A stretch of 64,000 nucleotides of DNA from DASXQK01 sp963724385 (GCA_963724385.1 CAVRUJ010000002.1:1984001-2048000); one strand, 5' to 3'. Numbered from the stretch's first letter, positions 40,660 through 48,457 are shown. Notes: a model not told the origin generated them from the sequence alone. Made by a program: numbers and translations.

Positions 40660-41562
40660 ATGGCCAAGCTGCCTTTCGGCGGTCTCGAGGTCTTCCTCGC
40701 CGTCGCCGAACAAGGGTCGCTCCGAGCCGCGGCGGCGGCGCTCGACGTCGAGCCGCCGGCGGTGAGCTATCGGCTGAAGGCGCTCGAAGACCGGCTCGGC
40801 GTCAGCCTCTTCGCCCGGACCACGCGTTCGGTCCGGCTGACCGACGCGGGCCGCGCCCTGTTGACGCGGGTCCAGCCGGCGATGGCGGAGCTCGGCAGCG
40901 CGCTCGAGGAGTCCCGAGCGATCGGCCGGACCGCCAAGGGCAGGATCAGGATCACGCTTCCCTATGTCGCTTATGAACTCGCCATCGCGCCGAAGCTGGC
41001 CGCGTTCCAGAAGCGATATCCGGATATCCAGCTCGACCTGTCTTTCGATGAAGCCTTCGTCGACATCGTCGCCGAGGGCTACCATGCCGGCGTCAGGATG
41101 GGCGACCAGATCCACGAAAACATGCTGGCCGTCCGCCTGACCCAGCCGTTGCAGGAAGCCTTCTTCGCGGCGCCGTCCTACTTCAAGGGGCGCTCGCGGC
41201 CGAAGCACCCGCGCGACTTCCTGGACCACAATTGCATCCTCTACCGGTTCATCGGCTCGCGGAGAATTGCCGCCTGGCCGTTCCGGAGCGCCGAGGGCGC
41301 TGCCAGCGTCCATGTCCAGGGCAACCTGATCGTCAACAGCACCAGCGCCGTCATCCATGCCGCGCGCGGCGGGCTCGGCATCGGCTGGCTGTTCCAGCAG
41401 ACCATCGCGGAGGATCTCCGATCGGGACGGCTCGAAAGCCTGCTCGGGGATTTCGCCATCGAACGGCCTGGATATTTTCTCTACTATCCCAAGGCCAACG
41501 CGCGGCTCGAAATCCTCAGGATTTTCGTCGAGGCCATGAAGGCGCGAAGCCATGCCGCTTGA
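40660..41562 (+). CDS. LysR-family transcriptional regulator
   Basis: 300 aa from the ATG at 40660. N-terminal winged helix (FGGLEVFLAVAEQGSLRAAA, VEPPAVSYRLKALEDRLGV), then the inducer-binding domain ending near residue 295. The subgroup resembles GcvA/DsdC-like single-domain regulators. It is divergent from the GFA-DMT operon, its likely target. Confidence 0.92.
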   Translation: MAKLPFGGLEVFLAVAEQGSLRAAAAALDVEPPAVSYRLKALEDRLGVSLFARTTRSVRLTDAGRALLTRVQPAMAELGSALEESRAIGRTAKGRIRITLPYVAYELAIAPKLAAFQKRYPDIQLDLSFDEAFVDIVAEGYHAGVRMGDQIHENMLAVRLTQPLQEAFFAAPSYFKGRSRPKHPRDFLDHNCILYRFIGSRRIAAWPFRSAEGAASVHVQGNLIVNSTSAVIHAARGGLGIGWLFQQTIAEDLRSGRLESLLGDFAIERPGYFLYYPKANARLEILRIFVEAMKARSHAA

Positions 41563-42154
41563 ACGGCTCCGCCACGGCTTGCGCTGGCTGCGTTCCCTGG
41601 CGGGCTGCGCGATCTTGCTGGCTGGCCTGGCCGCCGGCCAGGCGTTGGCGGGCGGCCCGGACGAAGTCTCGAAGCTGTTCGGCTCGCGCGTGCAAGCGAA
41701 CGGCCGCTTCCAGGCGCCTTTCGCCACGGGGGACTTCGATGGCGACGGCAAGCCCGACATGCTCTATCTGGTGACGATCCTGCCTCAATCGGCCGGGCAT
41801 GGGCTGGCGAGCGATGTCACGGTGATCGGCTCGCTGTTCGGACAGGAATCGCTGGGCGCCCGGCCGGAGAACCTGGCGCTCGCCATCGTCCAGGACGGCG
41901 GCAGGAAGAAGTTCCTGCTGACCGGCTACGAAGGCGAAGGCGTGACCGATTATTTCGATTCGCCCATCTGGCAGGGTCCAACGGCGCCGATCCGGGTGGA
42001 GAGGCGCGGCTCGATAGCCTTCGAGGATTTCCGCCATCAGGATGGGCCGATCAGGAACGACATCATCGTCGTCGGCACGGAAGCGGGCATCGATACGGCC
42101 CTCTTCTGGACCGGCCGCGGCTACGCCTTGTTCCAGCCGGCCGAGGAGCCATGA
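41552..42154 (+). CDS. Secreted FG-GAP-like hypothetical protein
   Basis: 200 aa. A signal peptide covers about residues 1-33 (GCAILLAGLAAGQALA). One FG-GAP/VCBS-type calcium loop is visible, FATGDFDGDGKPDMLYL. The rest is beta-rich without a recognised domain. The start overlaps the LysR stop by 11 bases, so both may be co-transcribed. It ends three bases before a copy of the comM 3' end on the other strand. Confidence 0.72.
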   Translation: MPLERLRHGLRWLRSLAGCAILLAGLAAGQALAGGPDEVSKLFGSRVQANGRFQAPFATGDFDGDGKPDMLYLVTILPQSAGHGLASDVTVIGSLFGQESLGARPENLALAIVQDGGRKKFLLTGYEGEGVTDYFDSPIWQGPTAPIRVERRGSIAFEDFRHQDGPIRNDIIVVGTEAGIDTALFWTGRGYALFQPAEEP

Positions 42155-42156
42155 CG

Positions 42157-42222
42157 TCAGCTGCGCGCCGGTGAAATCTTGCGATAGCTGAGCGCCTCCG
42201 CGACGCGCAGCCGCCGCACCGT
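42157..42222 (-). pseudogene. comM 3'-end fragment, copy 3
   Basis: 22 codons on the minus strand read [20 protein letters not shown] then S and a stop. This matches the last residues of ComM (compare 45527-45673, which ends RRIAPARS). Nothing upstream of it is comM-like. It lies between the FG-GAP gene and the TetR gene. Confidence 0.8.
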
Positions 42223-42233
42223 AGTGTCGCGCG

Positions 42234-42833
42234 CTATGAGCGGCTGGGCTTCCTCTTCGATTTGCTCATGCGGTTGAGCAGTGTCGAGGCGGCGTCCCCG
42301 GCCGAAATTGCGTAGCTCGGGTCACGGTGGATGAGGATCTGGGCGACGGCGCCGTCGAACAGGATCATGAGCTGGCGAGCGAGACCGGCCGCCGCGGCAT
42401 ATCCGTCGGCGGCGAGAATTCCTTTCAGCCAGCCCTCGAACCGTTTCTTGTGGCCCGCAGCGACGACGCGGGCTGGATGGCCCGGCAGATTGGCGAACTC
42501 GGCCGCCGCGCGCAGGAAGCTGCAGCCTCGCCAGCGAGGGTCCTTGGCGTTCTTCCCCAGCTGCTCGAAGATCCGGCGGACCTGACGCGCGGCCGGCTCT
42601 CCTGGCTCCGGGATCAGGCCCTGGTAGCGGCCGAGGGTCGGGAGATCGCGCCCCTCCAGATAGGCGGCAATCAGCTCGTCCTTGCTGGCGAAGTGGTAAT
42701 AGAGCGTGCGCTTGGTCACGCCGGCGGCCTCGGCGATGGCGTCGACGCCGACAGCCCGAATGCCCTGGCCGTAGAACAGCCCGTCGGCCGCCGCGATCAG
42801 GCGGCGGCGGGTCTCTGAGGAATCTCGCGTCAC
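42234..42833 (-). CDS. TetR-family regulator
   Basis: 199 aa from the GTG at 42833; longer starts to 42923 run through the operator. Helix-turn-helix at residues 25-50 (VDAIAEAAGVTKRTLYYHFA). The C-terminal domain shows RWRGCSFLRAAAEFANL, as in a subgroup of DMT-linked repressors. It is divergent from the DMT gene at 42965 with a palindromic site between them. Confidence 0.9.
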   Translation of the reverse strand: MTRDSSETRRRLIAAADGLFYGQGIRAVGVDAIAEAAGVTKRTLYYHFASKDELIAAYLEGRDLPTLGRYQGLIPEPGEPAARQVRRIFEQLGKNAKDPRWRGCSFLRAAAEFANLPGHPARVVAAGHKKRFEGWLKGILAADGYAAAAGLARQLMILFDGAVAQILIHRDPSYAISAGDAASTLLNRMSKSKRKPSRS

Positions 42834-42844
42834 GCCCAAAGTAT

Positions 42845-42858
42845 ACTCACTAGTGAGT
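42845..42858. promoter_or_regulatory. Candidate TetR operator
   Basis: ACTCACTAGTGAGT is a perfect 14-bp palindrome, 12 bp before the regulator start and upstream of the divergent DMT gene. Confidence 0.65.
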
Positions 42859-42964
42859 GTATTTTGCCAGCCGCTTCGCGGACAGTGGACTGGCACGAGC
42901 GTCCCCCGCCACCAGCGGGTCATTTCGATCTCTGCCGATCGGCAGCCAAGAAGGGCACCAGCGA

Positions 42965-43924
42965 ATGAGCCAGGAAGAAATCAAGCGTCCACAGAACGTC
43001 GCGCTGGGGGTGGTCGTGATCGTGCTGACGGTCTTCGCCATGTCCTTCGCCGACGCCGTGGTCAAATACGTCAGCGCCGCTTTTCCGCTGTGGCAGATCT
43101 ACGTGGTGCGATCGCTCGTCGTGATCCCGATCCTGACCGCGGTCGCGATGGTGGGCCCTCGGCCAATGCCCATCAGGCCGAAGGCGAAGGCCTGGGCCTT
43201 CCTGCGCGGCCTGCTGCTGGCCATCATGTACATCGCGATCTATGCGGCGGTGCCGGTTCTAAGCCTCTCCGTGATCGCTGCCTCCCTCTACACCGCACCC
43301 CTCTTCATCGCCCTGTTCTCGGCGGTTCTGATCGGTGAGCCGGTGGGCCCCAGGCGGTGGGCCGCCATAACCTTGGGTTTTCTGGGCGTGCTGGTGATCC
43401 TCCGGCCGGCAACCGATGCCTTCTCCCCCCTGGCGCTGATTCCCATAGTCGCGGCAGTGCTCTACGCGCTCGCCGCCATCATCACCCGCGCCAAATGCGC
43501 CGATGAGCCACCGATGGTCCTCGCGCTCGCGCTCAACTTCTCGCTTCTCGCGGTGGGAGCGGCAGCGACGACGGCCATCGCCCTGTGGCGGCCCACCCCG
43601 TCCGAAGCGTCGTTCTACCCGTTCCTCTTCGGCTATTGGGTGTCCATGGGCCCGCGCGAATGGGGAATCATCGGCCTGCTGGCCGCCCTCATGGTGGCGA
43701 TCAGCCTGGGCCTCGCCAAGGCCTACCAGTCGGCACCGCCAGCGATCATCGCGACCTTCGACTACAGCTACCTGCTGTTCGCGGCCTTCTGGAGCTTTGT
43801 CATCTTCTCCCAGCCGCCGGACGCCCCGACGGCTCTCGGCATGGCGATGATCGCCGGGGCGGGGCTGCTCGTCGTTCGAGGAGCGGGAAGCGCTCGAGCC
43901 AGGGCGCTGAAACCAGCGGCGTGA
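42965..43924 (+). CDS. DMT-superfamily (EamA) transporter, paralogue of the 39115 gene
   Basis: 319 aa from the ATG at 42965; an in-frame ATG at 42857 would begin in the operator. Ten membrane helices. It shares many motifs with the first DMT protein: WQIYVVRSLVVIPIL, GEPVGPRRWAAITLGFLGVL, AKAYQSAPPAIIATFDYSYL. Here control is by a TetR rather than a LysR protein. It probably exports a metabolite or drug. Confidence 0.9.
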   Translation: MSQEEIKRPQNVALGVVVIVLTVFAMSFADAVVKYVSAAFPLWQIYVVRSLVVIPILTAVAMVGPRPMPIRPKAKAWAFLRGLLLAIMYIAIYAAVPVLSLSVIAASLYTAPLFIALFSAVLIGEPVGPRRWAAITLGFLGVLVILRPATDAFSPLALIPIVAAVLYALAAIITRAKCADEPPMVLALALNFSLLAVGAAATTAIALWRPTPSEASFYPFLFGYWVSMGPREWGIIGLLAALMVAISLGLAKAYQSAPPAIIATFDYSYLLFAAFWSFVIFSQPPDAPTALGMAMIAGAGLLVVRGAGSARARALKPAA

Positions 43925-44012
43925 TTGTCACGCAGCTTCGGCGCGAGCCCTTCGAATTGCGGGGACACAATGCTCAACCGAGTTGAATCTCGGCTTCTGA
44001 CCCTTGTGTTGG

Positions 44013-44072
44013 TCAACTCCGGGCAGGCGAGATGCACCGATAGCTCAATGCCTCGGCCACGTGCAGCCAGCA
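44013..44072 (-). pseudogene. comM 3'-end fragment, copy 2
   Basis: On the minus strand [17 protein letters not shown] and a stop, the C-terminus of ComM. The 31 bases downstream of the stop, starting CGGCTTCTGACCC at 43991 on the plus strand, are repeated exactly beyond the other copy at 45507. So the duplication includes flanking DNA. Confidence 0.78.
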
Positions 44073-44191
44073 TCCGGCTTCTCCAAGGACCTTTGTGGCG
44101 AGGGGCCGGTCGCGAAGGCTAAGGGCGAAATGGCCCTAGGATTGGTCAAACTTCCGAGTCCCTTGACGCGCAGCGCGGAGGCCGGCATGAA

Positions 44192-44214
44192 ATGCGAATG
44201 AATATCATTTGCAT
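44192..44214. promoter_or_regulatory. Fur/Mur-like metal-responsive box
   Basis: ATGCGAATGAATATCATTTG plus CAT is an imperfect palindrome with the AATGA-ATCATT core of Fur-type sites and the TGCAAAT arms typical of rhizobial Mur/Fur boxes. It lies 24 bp before the Nramp-like gene, where binding would block transcription. Confidence 0.6.
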
Positions 44215-44237
44215 ATAATGCCAGGGGCGCACGCTCA

Positions 44238-45494
44238 ATGACCATTCGGGCTCTCGATGTGGGGCGGCCTCACGCTTCCCGTTGGCGCAGGTTCCTTGCC
44301 GTTCTCGGCCCCGGCCTCGTGGTGATGCTCGCCGACACCGATGTCGGCAGCATCATTACCGCTGGCCAGAGCGGCGTGCAGTGGGGTTACAGGCTGCTGC
44401 TCCTGCAATTCATCCTAATGCCCATTCTGTATGTGGTGCAGGAACTGACAGTCCGGCTCGGGATCTTCACCGGCAGGGGGCATGGCGAGCTGATCCGGGA
44501 GGTTTTCGGGAAGCGCTGGGCCTGGGTCTCGGTAGCGGGACTGGGTGTCGCAACTGCTGGCGCACTCCTCGCGGAGTTCTCCGACGTCGCGGGCGTCGGT
44601 GAACTGTTCGGCGTGCCACGCGCGGTGAGTCTCGTGCTCGCCGCGGCCTTCCTCCTGGCCGTCGTCTGGACGGGGTCCTACCGGCGGGTGGAGAGGATCG
44701 CCATCGCGCTCGGCCTATTCGAGTTCGCCTTCTTCTGGGTCGCTTACGCCTCACATCCGAATGGGACCGAGTTGGCTGACGGGCTTCTGCATATGCCGCT
44801 TGGCAACAGGGACTATCTCTACCTTGTTGCGGCCAACATCGGGGCCGTCATCATGCCGTGGATGATCTTCTATCAGCAATCGGCCGTCGCCGATAAGAAG
44901 CTGCGGCCCGAGGACTACCGGGATGCCCGGTGGGACACGGCACTCGGTGCCGTCATTACGCAGCTGGTCATGGCGGCGATCCTGGTGGCGGCGGCTGCCA
45001 CCATCGGGAAGACCAACTCGGACGCGAGCCTCAACACGATCGGCGACATCGCAAATGCCCTCACGCCTTTTTTGGGATCGGAGATCGGGCGCCTGGTCTT
45101 CGGTTTAGGAACGATCGGTGCGGCGATGGTCGCCGCCATTGTCGTTTGTCTGGCTTCCGCCTGGGGGTTCGGCGAAGTCGCAGGCTACAAGCACTCGCTT
45201 GAGCACCACCCGTTGGAGGCGCCCTGGTTCTATGGCGTCTTCACGGTCGCCGTCCTCGGGGGCGCAGTCGCCGTGGCGCTCGTGCCGAACCTCGTCACAC
45301 TCAACATCGGCGTCGAAGTCATGAACGCGTTGATGCTGCCGCTGGTGCTCGGGTTTCTGGTCCTGCTGGCCATCCGCGCGCTCCCCGAGGAGCACCGCCT
45401 GCGCGGCCCTTACCGGTGGGTCGTGGTTGCCGTCTCGGCCCTGACCGGTGGCCTCGGCGTCTATGGCGGCATCTCCGGCGCCGGGCTGTTCTAG
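44238..45494 (+). CDS. Nramp-related divalent metal transporter with altered metal site
   Basis: 418 aa, about 11 membrane helices. Helix 1 reads LADTDVGSIITAG where classical Nramp has DPGN, and helix 6 reads MPWMIFYQQSA where classical proteins have MPH. Both positions bind the metal, so selectivity probably differs from standard Mn2+/Fe2+ carriers, perhaps towards Mg2+ or Mn2+. The metal-type box upstream supports metal control. It sits between two copies of the comM 3' end. Confidence 0.85.
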   Translation: MTIRALDVGRPHASRWRRFLAVLGPGLVVMLADTDVGSIITAGQSGVQWGYRLLLLQFILMPILYVVQELTVRLGIFTGRGHGELIREVFGKRWAWVSVAGLGVATAGALLAEFSDVAGVGELFGVPRAVSLVLAAAFLLAVVWTGSYRRVERIAIALGLFEFAFFWVAYASHPNGTELADGLLHMPLGNRDYLYLVAANIGAVIMPWMIFYQQSAVADKKLRPEDYRDARWDTALGAVITQLVMAAILVAAAATIGKTNSDASLNTIGDIANALTPFLGSEIGRLVFGLGTIGAAMVAAIVVCLASAWGFGEVAGYKHSLEHHPLEAPWFYGVFTVAVLGGAVAVALVPNLVTLNIGVEVMNALMLPLVLGFLVLLAIRALPEEHRLRGPYRWVVVAVSALTGGLGVYGGISGAGLF

Positions 45495-45526
45495 GTCTCT
45501 GCTTCGGCTTCTGACCCTTGTGTTGG

Positions 45527-45673
45527 TCAACTCCGCGCCGGCGCGATCCTGCGATAGCTGAGCGCCTCCGCAACATGCAGCCGCCGCACCGTCTCGCTTC
45601 CCGCCAGATCGGCCAGGGTCCGCGCCACTCTCAGCACGCGGTGATACCCGCGCGCCGACAGCTTGAACCGCTC
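45527..45673 (-). pseudogene. comM: comM 3' part, separated from its 5' part by a transposon
   Basis: 48 codons on the minus strand, [20 protein letters not shown] and onwards to RRIAPARS, then a stop. This is the ComM C-terminal helical domain. Its first 8 bases (GAGCGGTT on the minus strand, 45666-45673) are the target duplication. They match 49149-49156 in the body of the gene, and joining the two restores one frame. Confidence 0.92.
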
Positions 45674-45800
45674 CGGCATTAGGTAGCAGACTTCGGAATG
45701 CGCCTAATGCCCGAGGAACTCGGGTATGAAAATTCCAAAATGGACTCTGCGATGGCTTTGGCTGTGGGCTATATTCCACCGACCAAAGCGAGGCCGGTGT

Positions 45801-46094
45801 ATGCACTTCATCGTAGCGTGGCGTTTTAACGTGCCCGATTCTGGAGGGCTCATCGGCCAGGAATTGTCGGCTGTTCTAAAGCCATATTCTTGGGTGCGCC
45901 CACTAACGGATTTCTACATTGTCGAGAGTACGCAAGATGGGCAGTACAGAAAGATAATTGACGATCTTACGGCCGTCGCCAGAAGGCACGCAGATGCCTT
46001 CTACTTTATGGTCAGTCCACCGATGAACGGCGGCCGATATGAGGGATGGTTGAAGGCCGATTTGTGGCCGGAAATTAACAAAAGATCGACGTAA
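45801..46094 (+). CDS. Transposon passenger protein of unknown function
   Basis: 97 aa from MHFIVAWRFNVPDSG. The open frame extends to an ATG at 45726, but the extra 25 residues are Trp-rich and look non-coding. It has an alpha/beta pattern with DFYIVES, IIDDLTAVARRHADAFYFMV and GGRYEGWLKADLW. No catalytic motif is visible. It lies next to the left end of the transposon and is followed eight bases later by the membrane protein gene. Confidence 0.65.
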   Translation: MHFIVAWRFNVPDSGGLIGQELSAVLKPYSWVRPLTDFYIVESTQDGQYRKIIDDLTAVARRHADAFYFMVSPPMNGGRYEGWLKADLWPEINKRST

Positions 46095-46101
46095 ATTCTC
46101 G

Positions 46102-46503
46102 ATGACAGACCAACCAAAACAGATCACTGGAGAACAGGCAAGCGGCAAGCCGGCTCAGAATCCGTTCGGGCCAGCTAGCATCACGGTATTGGTTCCCAAA
46201 ACCATCAAAATCAAGATGGTCAATGCAAGCGTACTTCAAGACTACGAAATTTGGGTGTTTATGACTTCCATTCTGTCCAGTGCGTTTGTGGGGTGTGGCG
46301 TAGCGTGGCAGCAAGCAGTAGACGCAAAAATACCGTCCGCACCAGCATGGGGAACAGCATTCATTGTATTCCTGTTATTGTTCCTGATAACGGGCGGTAG
46401 GGCGCTCTATCGTCGTTCTGAACTCTCCCAAGAGAGCCAAGAAGTGGTACTCAATGTTTCGTCGGCCACCCCTTCTGCCGAGCAGCAGGGGACTTCTAGG
46501 TAA
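46102..46503 (+). CDS. Transposon passenger membrane protein
   Basis: 133 aa with two membrane helices, residues 50-70 (WVFMTSILSSAFVGCGVAW) and 82-100 (WGTAFIVFLLLFLITGGRA), and polar ends. The first 45 residues are rich in Gln, Lys and Pro. No known domain. It appears to form an operon with the preceding small gene. Confidence 0.65.
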   Translation: MTDQPKQITGEQASGKPAQNPFGPASITVLVPKTIKIKMVNASVLQDYEIWVFMTSILSSAFVGCGVAWQQAVDAKIPSAPAWGTAFIVFLLLFLITGGRALYRRSELSQESQEVVLNVSSATPSAEQQGTSR

Positions 46504-46504
46504 T

Positions 46505-46951
46505 TTATTCCGCGATCTCCCAAAGTGAATATTTTCCGTCCTGGCTCTTAATCGACCGGACCCGCTTGCGCACCCGCTGATTGCGCAGTGACGAATGCAG
46601 CCGTTCGCGCATCTTGTCCACTAACGCCGTGTCGTTAGTGTTTAGGTTCCTTGCCGTCATAATCATCCGGTTCAAGTCTTGCGTGCTGATTGGCGCTCTC
46701 GCTTCGCGCAGGAAATTTAGCGCCAGCATAGTTATTTCGTTTCGGCCTGCCGCATAGATCGGAGGCAACTGCTTAGGCGCGATCTTTCCGACGGAGACAT
46801 GCGGCGCGAACATGAACAAGGCAGCATCCACCGTTCCAATGTCGGCGACAAGCCGCGCTTGTTCTGCCTGATTGCGTTCCAAGGCGCCGGTTAATTCCGC
46901 ACGTTTGCTGACCAGCTCATTGACCAGAATATCAATCGACGTGTTGCCCAT
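46505..46951 (-). CDS. Transposon passenger: coiled coil plus winged-helix-like protein
   Basis: 148 aa. Residues 8-45 are a predicted coiled coil (LVSKRAELTGALERNQAEQA). The C-terminal half looks like a small winged helix (MLALNFLREARAPISTQDLN, LHSSLRNQRVRKRVRSI, DGKYSLWEIAE). It overlaps the transposase 3' end by 20 bases, so it is translated from the same message. It may assist or regulate transposition. Confidence 0.7.
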   Translation of the reverse strand: MGNTSIDILVNELVSKRAELTGALERNQAEQARLVADIGTVDAALFMFAPHVSVGKIAPKQLPPIYAAGRNEITMLALNFLREARAPISTQDLNRMIMTARNLNTNDTALVDKMRERLHSSLRNQRVRKRVRSIKSQDGKYSLWEIAE

Positions 46952-47912
46952 TGCTCCAACTCCGCTGCCAATAGCCTTTCCATGACTTCGATGGCGCAGC
47001 CCGTAGGGATGCGGCCGTGACAGCTAGGGACTGCTCGCCGTTGCTGATCCGTCGGTTATTCTCACGCCAAGCCATTTCGCTACTGTAGGCAGCGAGATAT
47101 GGCCCGGAGATATGATGGTGCGTTCCGACTTCGGCCCGACGCAGCCGACTGAAAAAGCTTTCAGCCTGATTGATGCAGCCTTCGCCGTCGCTATAGACTT
47201 GCGAGTGATTGATCCGCTTTGTGAGGTGCCTTGCGGCCAAGGCATCCCAATGAGCAGCTTCATCGGCATAGATGGTACTGCCGGGTCGCACTGTGGCGCG
47301 GATCGTCGGAACGGAAGCATCCTCAGACTGAAACACCGCCGGCAATGTGTTGCCGCCACGCTCGCGCATGACAACGACAACGCGGCGCTTGCCGGTCTGA
47401 TTGCGTGCTAGCCGACGATCCCGGCGGTTTTCTTTCCAATTCCTCGGCTTGATGTAGCCGCCAAAATAGCCACCGTCGATTTCGACATCGCCGGCCGGCT
47501 TGTGGCCGATGACTTGGTTGGCCATTGCCTCGCGCAACTTGTGCGCCAGGACGAAAGCCGTTTTGTATTGGCAATCCAGATCCCGGCTGAGCTGCAACGC
47601 ACTATGCCCCTTCGCCCCGTTGCAGAAGATGGCAATGGCTAGGAGATAGTCCCGTATCGGCAGCTTGCGGCTGGCGAAGATGGTCCCGGACGTGACACTG
47701 AAGACGTGTTCGCAGCCTTTGCACTCCCACAATGGTTTGGACTTGCGAGGATAGGGGTCTGTGCAACCGCATTTTGGGCAGAAGGGGCGCCCCTCGTTGG
47801 CGGACCACCGAATGGACTTGAAAGTCTCTAGGGCTTCCTCATCGCTCATGCGCGCTACCTGAGCGAGGCTCAGGGACCTAGCGGCGGCTGAAAGTAGGAA
47901 GTGCTGGGCCAT
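46932..47912 (-). CDS. IS1595-family transposase
   Basis: 326 aa from the ATG at 47912 (MAQHFLLSAAARSL). N-terminal zinc ribbon CPKCGC and CKGC at residues 45-67, then the helical region and the ISXO2-type DDE domain: VEIDGGYFGGYIKPRNW, IYADEAAHWDALAARHL, and NQAESFFSRLRRAEVGTHHH, AYSSEMAWRENNRR. The frame is intact and full length, so the element may be active. It is divergent from the DUF6471-like gene with iterated motifs between. Confidence 0.93.
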   Translation of the reverse strand: MAQHFLLSAAARSLSLAQVARMSDEEALETFKSIRWSANEGRPFCPKCGCTDPYPRKSKPLWECKGCEHVFSVTSGTIFASRKLPIRDYLLAIAIFCNGAKGHSALQLSRDLDCQYKTAFVLAHKLREAMANQVIGHKPAGDVEIDGGYFGGYIKPRNWKENRRDRRLARNQTGKRRVVVVMRERGGNTLPAVFQSEDASVPTIRATVRPGSTIYADEAAHWDALAARHLTKRINHSQVYSDGEGCINQAESFFSRLRRAEVGTHHHISGPYLAAYSSEMAWRENNRRISNGEQSLAVTAASLRAAPSKSWKGYWQRSWSNGQHVD

Positions 47913-47937
47913 TGATCTCGTATCCGCTACCTTAGTA

Positions 47938-48035
47938 GCGAATATGACATCTACAGCTTTGCTTGTCAATAGGGGAAATGTCGAATATGCTATCTCATAC
48001 GCGAATGTGCCATCTAGCGGGCGAATATGGAAGAG
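47938..48035. promoter_or_regulatory. Iterated motif between transposase and DUF6471 genes
   Basis: KCGAATRTGNYATCT occurs at 47938-47952 (with A at the Y position), 47981-47995 and 48001-48015, and GCGAATATGG again at 48021. The last three start exactly 20 bp apart, two helical turns. It lies in the divergent control region and looks like an operator array for the small HTH-like product. Confidence 0.6.
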
Positions 48036-48251
48036 GAATGGGCCGATAGGGCGAAGCGTTTCGTGAAGGCCGAGCTAAAGCGGGCTGATGTCACATATGA
48101 GGAATTGGCACGCCGGCTCTCTGAAATGGGGATGCCAGAAACCAAGGCTTCGGTTGCCAGCAAACTCAGCAGGGGGGCGTTCCCCGCTACGTTCATGCTC
48201 GCATCGCTAAAGGCGATAGGCTGTCAAACGCTCAGGCTTGATGAGGTGTAG
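48027..48251 (+). CDS. DUF6471-like small regulator
   Basis: 74 aa, helical, with an HTH-like middle: VTYEELARRLSEMGMPETKA then SKLSRGAFPATFMLASLKAI. This family commonly accompanies mobile elements. The start codon lies inside the fourth copy of the iterated motif. It is divergent from the transposase gene and probably represses it and itself. Confidence 0.8.
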   Translation: MEEEWADRAKRFVKAELKRADVTYEELARRLSEMGMPETKASVASKLSRGAFPATFMLASLKAIGCQTLRLDEV

Positions 48252-48283
48252 ACACGAGTCGGCTGACTCTGATAGTCAAAAAG

Positions 48284-48328
48284 CCTAACGGCCGACGCCT
48301 TGTTGGAGGGGAACGCCGGCCGTTAGGT
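48284..48328. terminator. Inverted repeat after the DUF6471-like gene
   Basis: CCTAACGGCCG (48284-48294) and CGGCCGTTAGG (48318-48328) are perfectly complementary, with a 23-base loop. It lies between the DUF6471-like gene and the tRNA 3' end, where it could end transcription from both sides. Confidence 0.5.
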
Positions 48329-48354
48329 GGCCCTTGTGGAGGGGGCCGTTGCGC

Positions 48355-48450
48355 GGAGATGGTGGGATTCGAACCCACGGGACCCTCGGTTGGAGCCAGA
48401 GCCCGCTGGATTAGGAGTCCAGAGCCTTAAACCACTCAGCCACACCTCCA
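48355..48450 (-). tRNA. Class II serine-like tRNA with CCU anticodon (AGG codon)
   Basis: Reads minus from 48450. Acceptor GGAGGTG pairs with CATCTCC (one G-U), followed by discriminator G73; no CCA is encoded. The D arm is GCTGAGTGGTTTAAGGC. The anticodon stem is CTGGA/TCCAG with loop CTCCTAA, so the anticodon is CCU. A long variable arm of about 27 bases follows, then the T arm GTGGG-TTCGAAT-CCCAC. Long arm, GGAG start and G73 are serine features, yet normal tRNA-Arg(CCU) is class I. If charged with serine it would read AGG (Arg) as Ser. It lies inside the transposon. Confidence 0.88.
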
Positions 48451-48457
48451 TTCTAGG

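Noticed and set aside
45726..45800. Upstream start for the first transposon passenger
   Set aside because: The 25 extra residues are Trp- and Arg-rich and unlike the rest; MHFIVAWRF looks like a true N-terminus. Not fully excluded.
48355..48450. Calling the tRNA a normal tRNA-Arg(CCU) or tRNA-Leu
   Set aside because: Normal tRNA-Arg(CCU) has a short variable loop; tRNA-Leu has A73. This gene has a long variable arm and G73.
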